In this document: positions 1 to 8,393 of the stretch, piece by piece
Position numbering within the stretch: position 1 is the first letter of the stretch
Layout: every line of letters starts with the position of its first letter
Assembly (NCBI RefSeq): GCF_026651855.1
Contig: NZ_CP093280.1
Span: 4,132,001 to 4,196,000 of the forward strand
DNA length: 64,000 bases
Reading direction: 5' to 3'
From: Pseudomonas silvicola
GTDB taxonomy: Bacteria; Pseudomonadota; Gammaproteobacteria; Pseudomonadales; Pseudomonadaceae
The notes under the pieces: generated by a model
What the model saw: only the letters and a program-made list of their open reading frames with translations
Told to the model about the DNA's origin: nothing
Database searches by the model: none
Position numbers and translations under genes: made by a program

Positions 1-670
1 GCAGGTCCTTCAGAGGGTTGCCCGTCCAGGCCAGGCGGTCGAGGCGCTCATCCAGGGTGGCCAGTTTGCTGCTGTCCAGGTACCAGTCGGCCAGGCCGCA
101 GTACAGGGCATCGGCGGCCTGGACCTGGGCGCCGGTGACGCCCAGGTAGATGCCCAGTTCGCCCGGAATGCGTGGCAGGAAGTAGCTGCCGCCGACGTCG
201 GGGAAGTAGCCGATGGCGACTTCCGGCATGCCGATGCGGCTGCGCTCGGTGACGATGCGCAAGTCTGCGCCCTGAGCCAGGCCCATGCCGCCGCCCAGGG
301 TATAGCCATCCATCAGCGCCACCACTGGCTTGCGGTAATGGTGCAGGCACAGGTCCAGGGCGTATTCCTCGGTGAAGAAGGTTTCGTGCTGCTGGGTGCC
401 GTTTTGATACGTGTCGTACAGCCAGCGGATATCGCCGCCGGCGCACAGGCCGCGGCCGTTGCCACGCAGCATCACCGCGTGAATGTGCGGGTCGGCGGCG
501 AAGGCATCGAGATAGCCGCGCAGGGTGCGCACCATGTCCAGGTTGAGCGCGTTGAGGTCGTCGGGGCGGTTGAGGGTGAGGTGGCCAATGTGGTTGCGCA
601 CTTCACCCATGACCTGATCGGTCAGGGTACCCAGGCTCAGATTGAGGGTGCCAAACGCCGCAGCGGTCAT
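1..670 (-). CDS. 3-hydroxyisobutyryl-CoA hydrolase / enoyl-CoA hydratase family (3' part beyond window)
   Basis: About 223 N-terminal residues are visible; the frame is open to the left edge, so the C-terminal third is missing. The crotonase fold is shown by NGRGLCAGGD (oxyanion hole), GGGMGL, and PEVAIGYFPDVGGSYFLPR, which resembles the HIBCH subgroup (Glu followed by the GxFPDVGG segment) more than ordinary enoyl-CoA hydratases. Such enzymes hydrolyse 3-hydroxyisobutyryl-CoA in valine breakdown in the cytosol. The ATG at 670 is the natural start. A more general enoyl-CoA hydratase/isomerase role is possible because the C-terminus is unseen. Confidence 0.85.
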   Translation of the reverse strand, partial: MTAAAFGTLNLSLGTLTDQVMGEVRNHIGHLTLNRPDDLNALNLDMVRTLRGYLDAFAADPHIHAVMLRGNGRGLCAGGDIRWLYDTYQNGTQQHETFFTEEYALDLCLHHYRKPVVALMDGYTLGGGMGLAQGADLRIVTERSRIGMPEVAIGYFPDVGGSYFLPRIPGELGIYLGVTGAQVQAADALYCGLADWYLDSSKLATLDERLDRLAWTGNPLKDL

Positions 671-772
671 CGCGTACTCCCTGTTTTGTGTGGTATTCCA
701 ATAAGTTGCGGGCCAGTTGGCATGCATTGCCGGCGGCCCTCTGCAAGCATAGACGCTAAAGCGGCGGTTGCC

Positions 773-1624
773 TCAGGGATGTTGCGGGTCGTGCCCCAAG
801 GCCTGGATAAACAAGGAAAAAAGCTCGGGCTGCGAGGCGATATCGAGTTTGGCGTACAGGTGGCGGCGGTGCACCTTGATGGTCTCCGGGGAGATGTGCA
901 GCCGCTCTGCCATGGCCTTGGAGGAGAAACCGCGCAAAATCAGCCGGGCGATTTCCACTTCCCGCTCCGATAGCACCCCGGCACCGAACTGGCTCATGGC
1001 GTCGCGGATATGGTGGGACAGCTCCCGTGGCTCAGAGGCCACCGCGCGTGGTGCCTGGGCGTGCCAGTGCTGGCGCATCAGCGCCAAGACCCAAGGCGCC
1101 AGGGTGTGCAGGCGGCCTACCTGCGCCGTGCTGAACGGTTGGCGCATGCCCAACGACAGAGACAAAGTGCCTTCGGCGCCCAGTTGCACGATGAATTGCA
1201 GTTCGTCTTCCAGCACGTTGTCGTGGAAATAGTTGAGGTAGTACTCGCTCTGGCGGAAATGGTCGGGCGCCACTTCCTCCAAGCGATACAGGCCGCTGGC
1301 GATGCCCTCGCGGCAGGCCTGGAAAAACGGGTCCAGCAGGTACAGGCCGTCCAGGTAGATGAGCATGGCGGCGGGGCCGCTATGGGGCAGGGCGTCGTAT
1401 TCTTCCAGTGCGCGGGGGGCGGCGTCTCTGGGGTAGTGGATGGCCAGGGCATTGTCGAAGGGCAGCCAGTGGTGCAACAGCAGGATCAATTGCTTGAAGA
1501 AGCGCGGGCTGCCCAGGTGCTCGATGGTACGGGCCAGGCTGGCGTGGGCGCCGACTTCGCTGAACAGCAGTTCCATGGGGCGGTTTTCCGGGGCGGGGGT
1601 GGGGTGTTTTTGCGGCTTTTTCAT
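773..1624 (-). CDS. LuxR-family transcriptional regulator
   Basis: 283 residues. The last ~65 form a LuxR/GerE helix-turn-helix (LSEREVEIARLILRGFSSKAMAERL, then ISPETIKVHRRHLYAKL). The first ~210 are a sensory region I cannot assign; no response-regulator receiver (no DD..D..K pattern) and no clear autoinducer-domain signature. It is divergent from the permease/aminopeptidase pair that starts at 1777 and may control it; that is inference from position. No strong Shine-Dalgarno precedes ATG 1624, so a start at the internal Met at 1576 is an alternative. Confidence 0.85.
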   Translation of the reverse strand: MKKPQKHPTPAPENRPMELLFSEVGAHASLARTIEHLGSPRFFKQLILLLHHWLPFDNALAIHYPRDAAPRALEEYDALPHSGPAAMLIYLDGLYLLDPFFQACREGIASGLYRLEEVAPDHFRQSEYYLNYFHDNVLEDELQFIVQLGAEGTLSLSLGMRQPFSTAQVGRLHTLAPWVLALMRQHWHAQAPRAVASEPRELSHHIRDAMSQFGAGVLSEREVEIARLILRGFSSKAMAERLHISPETIKVHRRHLYAKLDIASQPELFSLFIQALGHDPQHP

Positions 1625-1776
1625 TGGGGCGTCAAGGGGGAGTAACCCAAAACGGGAATAGCCAGCGCCTGATGCGCACCGTAGGGTTCACCCAACCGGA
1701 CGCGCCGCCAGAGCGCGCTGGTTCTCACTTTTCGTTGCTGCCTCCGTATACCTAGAACAACCAAGAGGATAACGAC

Positions 1777-3141
1777 ATGAGCGATGCCCCCGCGCAGGCC
1801 CCTGCGCTCAAGCCCACCCTGAAAGTGTTCGATGTGGTCGCCATCACCGTCTCGGCGGTGACCCCGGCCAGCTCCGTGTTCGTGATCGCGCCTTTCGCCA
1901 TCAAGCAGGCCGGTTCCGGGATGATCATGGCGTTCCTGATCGCCGCGGTGCTGGCCCTGATGTTTGCCTTTTGCTACGCCGAACTGGGCCGCGCCCACCG
2001 CAGTGCCGGTGGCGAGTATGTGTACGCCAAGCGCGTGTTCGGCGGCATGGCCGGCTACGCCACGTTCCTGACGGTGCTGGTGATGTTGCTGTTCATTCCG
2101 CCCGTGCTTGCCACGGGTGCGTCTACTTACCTGAATGCGGCGCTGGGTACTCATTTCGACGCGCAGACGGTGGCCCTGGTGATCGTGGTCGCCAGTTTTG
2201 CCCTGGGCGTGCTCAACATCAAGCTCAATGCCTGGGTGACCGGCACCTGCCTGATACTGGAAGTGGCGGCGCTGCTGGTGATCGTCGCCCTGGGCTACGG
2301 CCACGCTGAACAGCCCATGAGCGTGCTGGTGCACCCGCAGGTCGTGGTCGACGGCGCCTTGCAGGCCGCGCCCTGGGCGCTGGTGATCGGTGCGGTCGGC
2401 GTGGGGCTGTTCTCCTATAATGGCTACGGTGGTGCGGTGCTGCTGGGCGAGGACATGCACGACGGCGGCCATGGCGTGGCCAAGGCAGTGCTGTGGTCGC
2501 TGGTGCTGGTGGTGATCATCGAACTGGTGCCGCTGAGCGCATTGCTGATCGGCGCGCCGTCCCTGAGCGCGATGATCGCCAGCTCCGACCCTATCGGCTA
2601 CCTGCTGACCAGCCATGGCAGCCCGCTGCTGGCACGCCTGGTCAGCGCCGGCATCTTCCTGTCGGTGTTCAACGCTTTGGTGGCCATCGTTATCCAGACC
2701 GGCCGGGTGGTGTTCAGCAGTGGCCGCGATGCACTGTGGACAGCGCCGTTGAACCGGGCCTTCAGCAAGATCCACCCGCGCTGGGAGTCACCCTGGCTGG
2801 CCACGTTGTTCCTGGCCGTACCCTCGGCGGCGCTGACGTTCAACTCGGATCTGGCCAGCCTGACCTCGTTCAGCGTGCTGCTGATCGTGCTGGTGTACCT
2901 GATCGTCGCCCTGTGCGCGCTGTTCAGCCGGGTACTGCGCCGCGACCGCGAGCACCCGTACCGCATGCCGCTGTGGCCGATGCCGGCGCTGCTGGCCACC
3001 GCGGGGGCCGGTTACCTGATGCTGACCTTGCTGGCCGATGCGTCGAGCCGCGATGTGATGGTGCTGACAGGACTGCTGGCGGTATCGGTCATCCTTTATT
3101 GCACCACCGGGCGCCTGAGCCCGGCTTTCCAGAAACTCTGA
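1777..3141 (+). CDS. APC-superfamily amino acid permease
   Basis: 454 residues, about 12 hydrophobic helices. The N-terminal segment (VVAITVSAVTPASSVFVIAP, then KQAGSGMI) and the YAELGRAHRSAGGEYVYAKRVFGG stretch in helices 2-3 are typical of amino acid-polyamine-organocation permeases. A GAGG Shine-Dalgarno (AAGAGGATAACGAC) precedes the ATG. It lies 13 bp upstream of a P1-family aminopeptidase, suggesting import of an amino acid, amide or small peptide-like compound that the next gene hydrolyses. The substrate cannot be read from sequence. Confidence 0.9.
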   Translation: MSDAPAQAPALKPTLKVFDVVAITVSAVTPASSVFVIAPFAIKQAGSGMIMAFLIAAVLALMFAFCYAELGRAHRSAGGEYVYAKRVFGGMAGYATFLTVLVMLLFIPPVLATGASTYLNAALGTHFDAQTVALVIVVASFALGVLNIKLNAWVTGTCLILEVAALLVIVALGYGHAEQPMSVLVHPQVVVDGALQAAPWALVIGAVGVGLFSYNGYGGAVLLGEDMHDGGHGVAKAVLWSLVLVVIIELVPLSALLIGAPSLSAMIASSDPIGYLLTSHGSPLLARLVSAGIFLSVFNALVAIVIQTGRVVFSSGRDALWTAPLNRAFSKIHPRWESPWLATLFLAVPSAALTFNSDLASLTSFSVLLIVLVYLIVALCALFSRVLRRDREHPYRMPLWPMPALLATAGAGYLMLTLLADASSRDVMVLTGLLAVSVILYCTTGRLSPAFQKL

Positions 3142-3154
3142 AACAGGAGCCACC

Positions 3155-4249
3155 ATGCGTGCGCGTGAATTGGGCATCACCCTGGGGCTGGGCACGCCCG
3201 GCGAACTGAATGCGATTACCGATGTACCGGGTGTGCGGGTGGGCCACAGCACGCTGCGCACGGTGGTCGAGGGCAAGCACGTGCGTACCGGTGTCACCGT
3301 GGTCGAACCACGGCCCGGCGCTGCGCGCCAGCAGCCGTGCTTCGCCGGGTGTCATGTGCTCAACGGCAATGGCGATGCCACGGGGCTGGAGTGGATTCGC
3401 GAGGCAGGGTTGCTGACCACGCCGGTCGCCATCACCAACACCCACAGCGTGGGGGTGGTACGCGATGCGCTCATTGCCCATGAGCGTGACAGCCTGCGTG
3501 ACCCGGCGGTGTACTGGTGCATGCCGGTGGTGATGGAAACCTATGATGGCGTGCTCAATGACATCTGGGGCCAGCACGTGGGCGCTGCTCAGGTCGAGCA
3601 AGCTTTGGCGGCAGCCCGTCCGGGCCCTGTCAGCGAAGGGGCCGTGGGCGGCGGTACCGGCATGATCTGCCACGAGTTCAAGGGCGGCATCGGCACGGCC
3701 TCGCGCAAGCTGGCGGCCGAGCAGGGTGGCTGGACAGTGGGCGCCCTGGTGCAGGCGAACCACGGCAAGCGCGGCGAATTGCGGGTGGACGGCTACCCGG
3801 TGGGGCGCCACTTGGGCGAGCTACCTTCGCCCTTCGCCGAGCAGGGCACACCGGGCATGGGCTCGATCGTGGTGGTCCTGGCCACCGATGCGCCGTTGCT
3901 GCCGCACCAGTGCCAGCGCCTGGCCCAGCGGGCGTCCATCGGCATTGGCCGTACGGGTGGCGGCACCGAGGATTCCAGTGGGGATGTGTTCCTGGCATTC
4001 GCCACTGGCAACCGCGACCTGCCACCCGCCGATTACGGGCGCAAGGACCTGCCGCTGACCACGGCGCTGAGCATGGTCAACAACGACCACATCTCGGCGC
4101 TGTTCGCGGCGGCGGCGGAGGCGGTGGAGGAGGCGATCATCAACGTGCTGCTGGCGGGGGAGGACATGCGCGCCGATGACGGCACGCCGGTGCAGGGGCT
4201 CAAGGCGCAGGTGTTGCTGGCCGCGTTGCGGGCCAGCGGTTGGCGGTGA
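3155..4249 (+). CDS. P1-family peptidase (DmpA-type aminopeptidase/amidase)
   Basis: 364 residues, close to the usual size of DmpA/BapA. This N-terminal nucleophile family is made as a proenzyme cleaved before a Ser that becomes the nucleophile. Here the site is Gly236-Ser237 in GMGSIVVVLATDAPL; GGGTGM near residue 170 and the N-terminal NAITDVPGVRVGH are also family marks. Members release N-terminal residues from peptides, amides or beta-peptides. AGGAG lies just before the ATG. Probably co-transcribed with the permease 13 bp upstream. Confidence 0.9.
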   Translation: MRARELGITLGLGTPGELNAITDVPGVRVGHSTLRTVVEGKHVRTGVTVVEPRPGAARQQPCFAGCHVLNGNGDATGLEWIREAGLLTTPVAITNTHSVGVVRDALIAHERDSLRDPAVYWCMPVVMETYDGVLNDIWGQHVGAAQVEQALAAARPGPVSEGAVGGGTGMICHEFKGGIGTASRKLAAEQGGWTVGALVQANHGKRGELRVDGYPVGRHLGELPSPFAEQGTPGMGSIVVVLATDAPLLPHQCQRLAQRASIGIGRTGGGTEDSSGDVFLAFATGNRDLPPADYGRKDLPLTTALSMVNNDHISALFAAAAEAVEEAIINVLLAGEDMRADDGTPVQGLKAQVLLAALRASGWR

Positions 4250-4355
4250 ACCTTGTGGGGCCGGGCAACGCTCAGGAACGGCTCAGCGCGCAGGATCAGT
4301 GGAGGCGCGGTAGTGTCTTCCCACGCCTGGCCCGGCGCACGGCAGCGCCTTGGCG

Positions 4356-4793
4356 TTACTTGAGCAGCGTGGCGAACCGGTCGATCGCCAGGGTGTAGCC
4401 CTGAGTACCAAAACCTGCGATCACGCCCACCGCTACCAGCGATACGTAGGAATGGTGGCGGAACGATTCACGCTTGTGCACATTGGAAATGTGCACTTCC
4501 AGCGTTGGCACTTCACAGGCGATCAATGCGTCGTGAATGGCCACCGAGGTGTGGGTCCAGGCGCCGGGGTTGATGACGATACCGGCCACGCGACCGCGGG
4601 CTTGGTGAATCCAGTCGATCATCTGGCCTTCGTGGTTGGTCTGCTTGCATTCCACGGCAAAGCCGTGGCCCTCGCCGTGGCGGGTGGCCATGGCTTCGAC
4701 GTCGGCCAGGGTCTCGTGGCCGTAGACCGCCGGCTCGCGCAGGCCGAGCATGTTCAGGTTGGGGCCGTTGAGTACCAGGATGATTTTGGACAT
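4356..4793 (-). CDS. aroQ: Type II 3-dehydroquinate dehydratase
   Basis: 145 residues, typical length. Catalyses 3-dehydroquinate to 3-dehydroshikimate, step three of the shikimate pathway, as a cytosolic dodecamer. NGPNLNMLG at residues 9-17, Tyr24 in the mobile loop, NPGAWTHTS (substrate-binding Asn) and [13 protein letters not shown] with the catalytic His are all present. AAGGA precedes the ATG. This is not the accBC-linked aroQ arrangement; it sits alone between a REP-like stretch and the zinc ABC operon, so it is possibly a second copy. Confidence 0.95.
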   Translation of the reverse strand: MSKIILVLNGPNLNMLGLREPAVYGHETLADVEAMATRHGEGHGFAVECKQTNHEGQMIDWIHQARGRVAGIVINPGAWTHTSVAIHDALIACEVPTLEVHISNVHKRESFRHHSYVSLVAVGVIAGFGTQGYTLAIDRFATLLK

Positions 4794-4918
4794 TGTGTGT
4801 TCCTTGTAATGACAGGCGAATACCGATAGCAGGTTACAGGCGGCGCTCAGGATAACGGTAAACGCAGGGCAATACGAACCGTCGGGGCGATGACAGATTT
4901 TTCATCTGAGGTGGCTAA

Positions 4919-4939
4919 ATATGTTATATCATAACCACC
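4919..4939. promoter_or_regulatory. Candidate Zur box
   Basis: GTTATATCATAAC at 4923-4935 is a near-perfect inverted repeat (GTTAT-N3-ATAAC) in AT-rich sequence. It resembles the gamma-proteobacterial Zur operator, whose core is GTTATA..TATAAC. It lies about 75 bp before the first gene of a metal ABC importer, the expected target. The assignment rests on motif memory, not a matrix score. Confidence 0.7.
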
Positions 4940-5011
4940 TCCACCTGCCGACGCTGTCTCGATCATGCCCTTTTCGTTTACCCACACCGCTTCCGTCTCA
5001 GGGGGGCGCCC

Positions 5012-5677
5012 TTGATAACCTGCCAACAGTTGCAATGGGGGCCGGCGGCGCGCCCGTTGACACCGCCACTGGACCTGCACCTGCCTGCCGGCAGCCTCAC
5101 CGCGGTGATCGGTGGCAACGGTTGCGGCAAAAGCAGCCTGCTCAAGTGCATCGCCGGCCTGCAACGGCCGTTGGCGGGCAAGCTGCAGGTGACGGCGCGC
5201 ACCGGTGGCATTGGCTATTTGGTTCAGCAACAGGCCATCGACCGGCAATTTCCCATCAGCCTGGGTGAACTGGTCAGTGCCGGGTTCTGGGGCAGCCGCC
5301 TGTCGCGCGCCGAGCGCCGGGTGCGGCTGAGCCGGGCCATGGACGACTGGCGCCTGGATGGTCTGGAAAACCGCCATTTGCAGGCCTTGTCCGGCGGTGA
5401 ACTGCAGCGCGCGCTGCTGGCGCGCCTGAGCCTGACCGAAGCACCGCTGTTGTTGCTCGACGAACCTGACGCCAGCCTCGATGAAGCCAGCCAAAGCCTG
5501 TTGTGGCAACAAATGCTGCAATGGCACCACCAGGGCCGCACCCTGTTGCTGGTGTGCCATGACCTGGCGGCGGTGCGCGAGCGCATCGACCAATGCCTGC
5601 TGATCGCCCCCCAGGGCTGCCGCCTGGACCACAGCGCCCAACTGATCGCCGGCGCCAGCCTGCGCAAGGTGGCCTGA
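5012..5677 (+). CDS. Metal (zinc/manganese) ABC transporter ATP-binding protein
   Basis: 221 residues. Walker A GGNGCGKSS at 34-42, signature LSGGELQ near 126-132, Walker B LLLLDEP followed by ASLDEA, and H-loop VCHD. It powers uptake by the permease and binding protein encoded next. The start is taken as TTG 5012, with an AGGGGGG Shine-Dalgarno eight bases before it; no nearby in-frame ATG fits. It overlaps the permease start (ATGA). The order ATPase-permease-binding protein resembles AztABC rather than ZnuACB. The Zur-like box upstream implies induction by zinc shortage. Confidence 0.88.
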   Translation: MITCQQLQWGPAARPLTPPLDLHLPAGSLTAVIGGNGCGKSSLLKCIAGLQRPLAGKLQVTARTGGIGYLVQQQAIDRQFPISLGELVSAGFWGSRLSRAERRVRLSRAMDDWRLDGLENRHLQALSGGELQRALLARLSLTEAPLLLLDEPDASLDEASQSLLWQQMLQWHHQGRTLLLVCHDLAAVRERIDQCLLIAPQGCRLDHSAQLIAGASLRKVA

Positions 5678-6537
5678 TGCTCGCGCACCTGTGGCAACCC
5701 TTCGTTGAATTCGCCTTCATGCGCCGTGCCCTGTTCGGTGGCTTGCTGCTGGCCGCCAGCGCCGCCCCGCTGGGGGTGTTCCTGGTGTTGCGACGCATGA
5801 GCCTGATTGGCGACGCCATTGCCCACGGCATTCTCCCCGGCGCGGCCACCGGCTTCTGGATCGCCGGCCTGTCGCTGCCGGCGCTGACCCTGGGCGGCCT
5901 TACCGCAGGCCTGGCGGTTGCCGGGCTGGCGGCCTGGATCAGCCGTAACACCGGCCTGCGCGAAGACGCCAGCCTGGCGGCCATTTACCCCATTTCCCTG
6001 GCCTCCGGTGTGCTGATCCTGGGCCTGGCCGGCAAGCGCCTGGATTTGCTGGGCCTGCTGTTCGGCTCGGCCCTGGCGGTGGACAAGACCACCCTGGACG
6101 CCATGGTCTGGGTGGCCATCGGCAGCCTGGCCGTGCTGGCGCTGATCTACAAGGCGCTGGTGCTGGACAGTCTCGACCCCTTGTTCCTGCGCAGCGTCAG
6201 CCGCTTCGGGCCGCTGGCCCACGGCCTGTTCCTGGGCCTGGTGGTGCTGAACCTGGTGGTGGGTTTCCAGGCCATCGGTGCCTTGATGATGGTGGGCCTG
6301 ATGATGCTGCCCGCCACCGCCGCCCGGTTCTGGAGCCGCCGGCTGCCGGTGCTGTTGCTGTGCGCGGCGCTGATCGGTTGCCTGTCGGTGTGGCTGGGCC
6401 TCCTGGTGTCCTATTACCTGTCGCTGCCCAGTGGCCCCGCGATTGTCGTGGTAGCCGGTGCCGGCTACCTGTTGTCCGTGCTGTTCGGCCCGGTGCATGG
6501 CGTGCTGCGCCGTGACGGTTCGCCCATTCCCCAGTGA
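5677..6537 (+). CDS. Metal ABC transporter permease (ABC-3 family)
   Basis: 286 residues, about eight or nine hydrophobic helices. The ABC-3 signature region is seen in FLVLRRMSLIGDAIAHGILPG near residues 36-56, and FQAIGALMMVGLMMLPATAARFW late in the protein is characteristic of ZnuB/MntB-type permeases. The start ATG overlaps the stop of the ATPase gene (ATGA), indicating translational coupling. It forms the inner-membrane channel for Zn or Mn with its neighbours. Confidence 0.9.
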   Translation: MLAHLWQPFVEFAFMRRALFGGLLLAASAAPLGVFLVLRRMSLIGDAIAHGILPGAATGFWIAGLSLPALTLGGLTAGLAVAGLAAWISRNTGLREDASLAAIYPISLASGVLILGLAGKRLDLLGLLFGSALAVDKTTLDAMVWVAIGSLAVLALIYKALVLDSLDPLFLRSVSRFGPLAHGLFLGLVVLNLVVGFQAIGALMMVGLMMLPATAARFWSRRLPVLLLCAALIGCLSVWLGLLVSYYLSLPSGPAIVVVAGAGYLLSVLFGPVHGVLRRDGSPIPQ

Positions 6538-6545
6538 GTCTGATC

Positions 6546-7418
6546 ATGCGTGTATTGATTGTGCTGTTGTCCGTGTTGTTGCCCGTGCTGGCCCAGGCCG
6601 CCGACAAGGTCAAGGTGGTGACCAGTTTCAGTATTCTCGCCGACATGACCCGGCAGATCGGCGGCGACTACATCCAGCTGGAAAACGTGGTGGGCCCCGA
6701 CCAGGACGCCCATGTCTACGAGACCTCGCCGGATGACGCCCGCCATGTGCAACAGGCAGACCTGATCATCGAGAACGGCCTGTCCTTCGAGCCTTGGCTG
6801 GACCGTCTGGTAACCAGCAGTGAAACCACCGCCAAGGTCATCAAGGCCAGCCAGGGCGTGCTGCCGCGCACCCTGGATGAGGAAGGTCAGACCGTGCCCG
6901 ACCCGCATGCCTGGAACAGCCTGGCCAATGCCGAGGTGTACGCCGGCAATATCCTGCGTGGCCTGACCCAGGTCGACCCCGCCCACGCCAGCCAATATCA
7001 GCGTAATCATGATGCCTACGTGGCGCAGATCCGCGCGCTGCTGGCGGTCGCCCGGCAGACCTTCGACAGCCTGCCGGAAGGCAACCGCCGCATCGTCACC
7101 TCCCACGATGCCTTCGGTTACCTGGGCCAGGCCTACGGCATCCAGTTTCTTGCGCCCCAGGGCCTGAATACCGAGCGCGAGCCATCGGCCGGTGAAGTGG
7201 CGGCGCTGATTCGGCAGATTCGCGCCGACCATATCAAGGCAGTATTCATCGAGAACATCGAAGACGCCCGCCTGCTGCGCCAGATCGCCGAGGAAAGCGG
7301 CGCGCGCATCGGTGGCACCCTGTATTCCGATGCCTTGACCGCCAGCGGCCCGGCCAGCACCTACCTGGGCTTCTACCGCGCCAACATCGAGACCCTGGGC
7401 AAGGCCCTGAAGGACTGA
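6546..7418 (+). CDS. Metal ABC transporter substrate-binding protein (ZnuA/AztC-like)
   Basis: About 290 residues. Signal peptide MRVLIVLLSVLLPVLAQAA, then a cluster A-I metal-binding fold. Probable ligands are His in QDAHVYETSPDD, His in DPHAWNS, His in TSHDAFGYL, and Asp in LYSDALT, as in zinc/manganese binders. The His-rich loop of ZnuA is absent. A start at GTG 6534 overlapping the permease stop is possible, but ATG 6546 gives a better signal peptide and has AGTGAG eight bases before it. No AztD-like chaperone gene follows. Confidence 0.9.
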   Translation: MRVLIVLLSVLLPVLAQAADKVKVVTSFSILADMTRQIGGDYIQLENVVGPDQDAHVYETSPDDARHVQQADLIIENGLSFEPWLDRLVTSSETTAKVIKASQGVLPRTLDEEGQTVPDPHAWNSLANAEVYAGNILRGLTQVDPAHASQYQRNHDAYVAQIRALLAVARQTFDSLPEGNRRIVTSHDAFGYLGQAYGIQFLAPQGLNTEREPSAGEVAALIRQIRADHIKAVFIENIEDARLLRQIAEESGARIGGTLYSDALTASGPASTYLGFYRANIETLGKALKD

Positions 7419-7525
7419 CCCCGCGCCTGCCGGGGACTACAGCACCTGTCTGGCGCAGGCGCTCAGCCTGCGGTATGCCTGATACCCCGCGGCGTTCGTC
7501 ACGCGGCCAGGTCGGCGCGTGCCGT

Positions 7526-7606
7526 TGTGGGACCGGGCGCCAACTCGGGAAGCAGGCGACGCGGTCGGCCTGGCGGGCCCCTTCCCGAGCTTCGCCCGGT
7601 CCCACA
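7526..7606. repeat. REPIN: two REP-like elements in inverted orientation
   Basis: TGTGGGACCGGGCG at the left end is matched exactly by CGCCCGGTCCCACA at the right end, 81 bp overall, with ACTCGGGAAG / CTTCCCGAGC inside each arm. The rest of the 230-bp space between the ABC operon and the convergent DUF1003 gene holds no gene. Such pairs are typical Pseudomonas REP doublets and can act as transcription-end hairpins. Confidence 0.75.
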
Positions 7607-7649
7607 GGAATGCCATGGCCCTGGCTGCGCGGCGCTTGTGGCGCGGGCG

Positions 7650-8144
7650 CTACACCAGTTTCTGGTGAATCTGCCGGGTCAGCAGTTCCACCCGTTCAGC
7701 CAACTGCCGGGTGGTCTCGGTGAGCTTAGTGTTCTGGTCCATCAACTGCAGCAGCAACGCGGTGTTCTTCTCCGCGCGTTCCTGGCGTTCCATGTTGGCC
7801 TTGGCCAGGTCTTCGCGGTGCAGGGCATCCGCATCGGACTGGGCCTTGTCGCGGGCGGCCTGGCGGGTCTGGGCCAGCAGAATCAGCGGTGCGGCATAGG
7901 CCGACTGCAGGCTGAACGCCAGGTTCAGCAGAATGAAGGGGTAGACGTCGAACGTCACCAGCCCCGTCACGTTCGCCAGCACCCACAACACCACCACCAG
8001 CGTCTGCGCGCCGAGAAAGGTCGGCGTGCCGAAAAAACGCGCGAACGCTTCGGCTTTCAGGGCGAAGGTGTCATTGCCAAACGTGGTGTTCAGGTGGTCG
8101 TGTTGGCGGTGAAAGCGCAGGTGGTCTTTGAGTGGGGTGGACAT
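7650..8144 (-). CDS. DUF1003-family membrane protein
   Basis: About 164 residues. Two hydrophobic helices (FLGAQTLVVVLWVLANVTGL and FILLNLAFSLQSAYAAPLIL) are followed by a charged coiled-coil region rich in Gln, Glu and Arg, as in DUF1003. The function of this family is not established. The start at ATG 8144 has GGAG nine bases before it; longer readings lack such support. Confidence 0.85.
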   Translation of the reverse strand: MSTPLKDHLRFHRQHDHLNTTFGNDTFALKAEAFARFFGTPTFLGAQTLVVVLWVLANVTGLVTFDVYPFILLNLAFSLQSAYAAPLILLAQTRQAARDKAQSDADALHREDLAKANMERQERAEKNTALLLQLMDQNTKLTETTRQLAERVELLTRQIHQKLV

Positions 8145-8328
8145 GCACGACTCCAGCGGTTCAGAGGGATACCCGACCATCTAAGCACAACGCTCGAGGC
8201 CCCATCATGAAGGCGGCAGGATGCAGAACGCCTGCCGTCACGGGGGCTTATCATGCACTTTGCATGATGTCGCAAAACACCGCCGCGCTAACGTATTGAA
8301 TAGTAAAGGTATTGTTTTTTGGCATGGC

Positions 8329-8344
8329 TGGCACGCGCGCTGCA
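8329..8344 (+). promoter_or_regulatory. Possible sigma-54 (-24/-12) promoter
   Basis: TGGCACGCGCGCTGCA matches TGGCACG-N4-TTGCA at all but one position and lies 50 bp before the ATG at 8394. No sigma-54 activator gene is adjacent, so the call is tentative. Confidence 0.3.
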
Positions 8345-8393
8345 CTAACACCTGTGCATGACTTACTGACTGTTTGCCAGGAGCACTACAACA

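Noticed and set aside
1621-2775. 384-residue frame opposite the APC permease
   Set aside because: Antisense shadow of a well-supported membrane protein gene.
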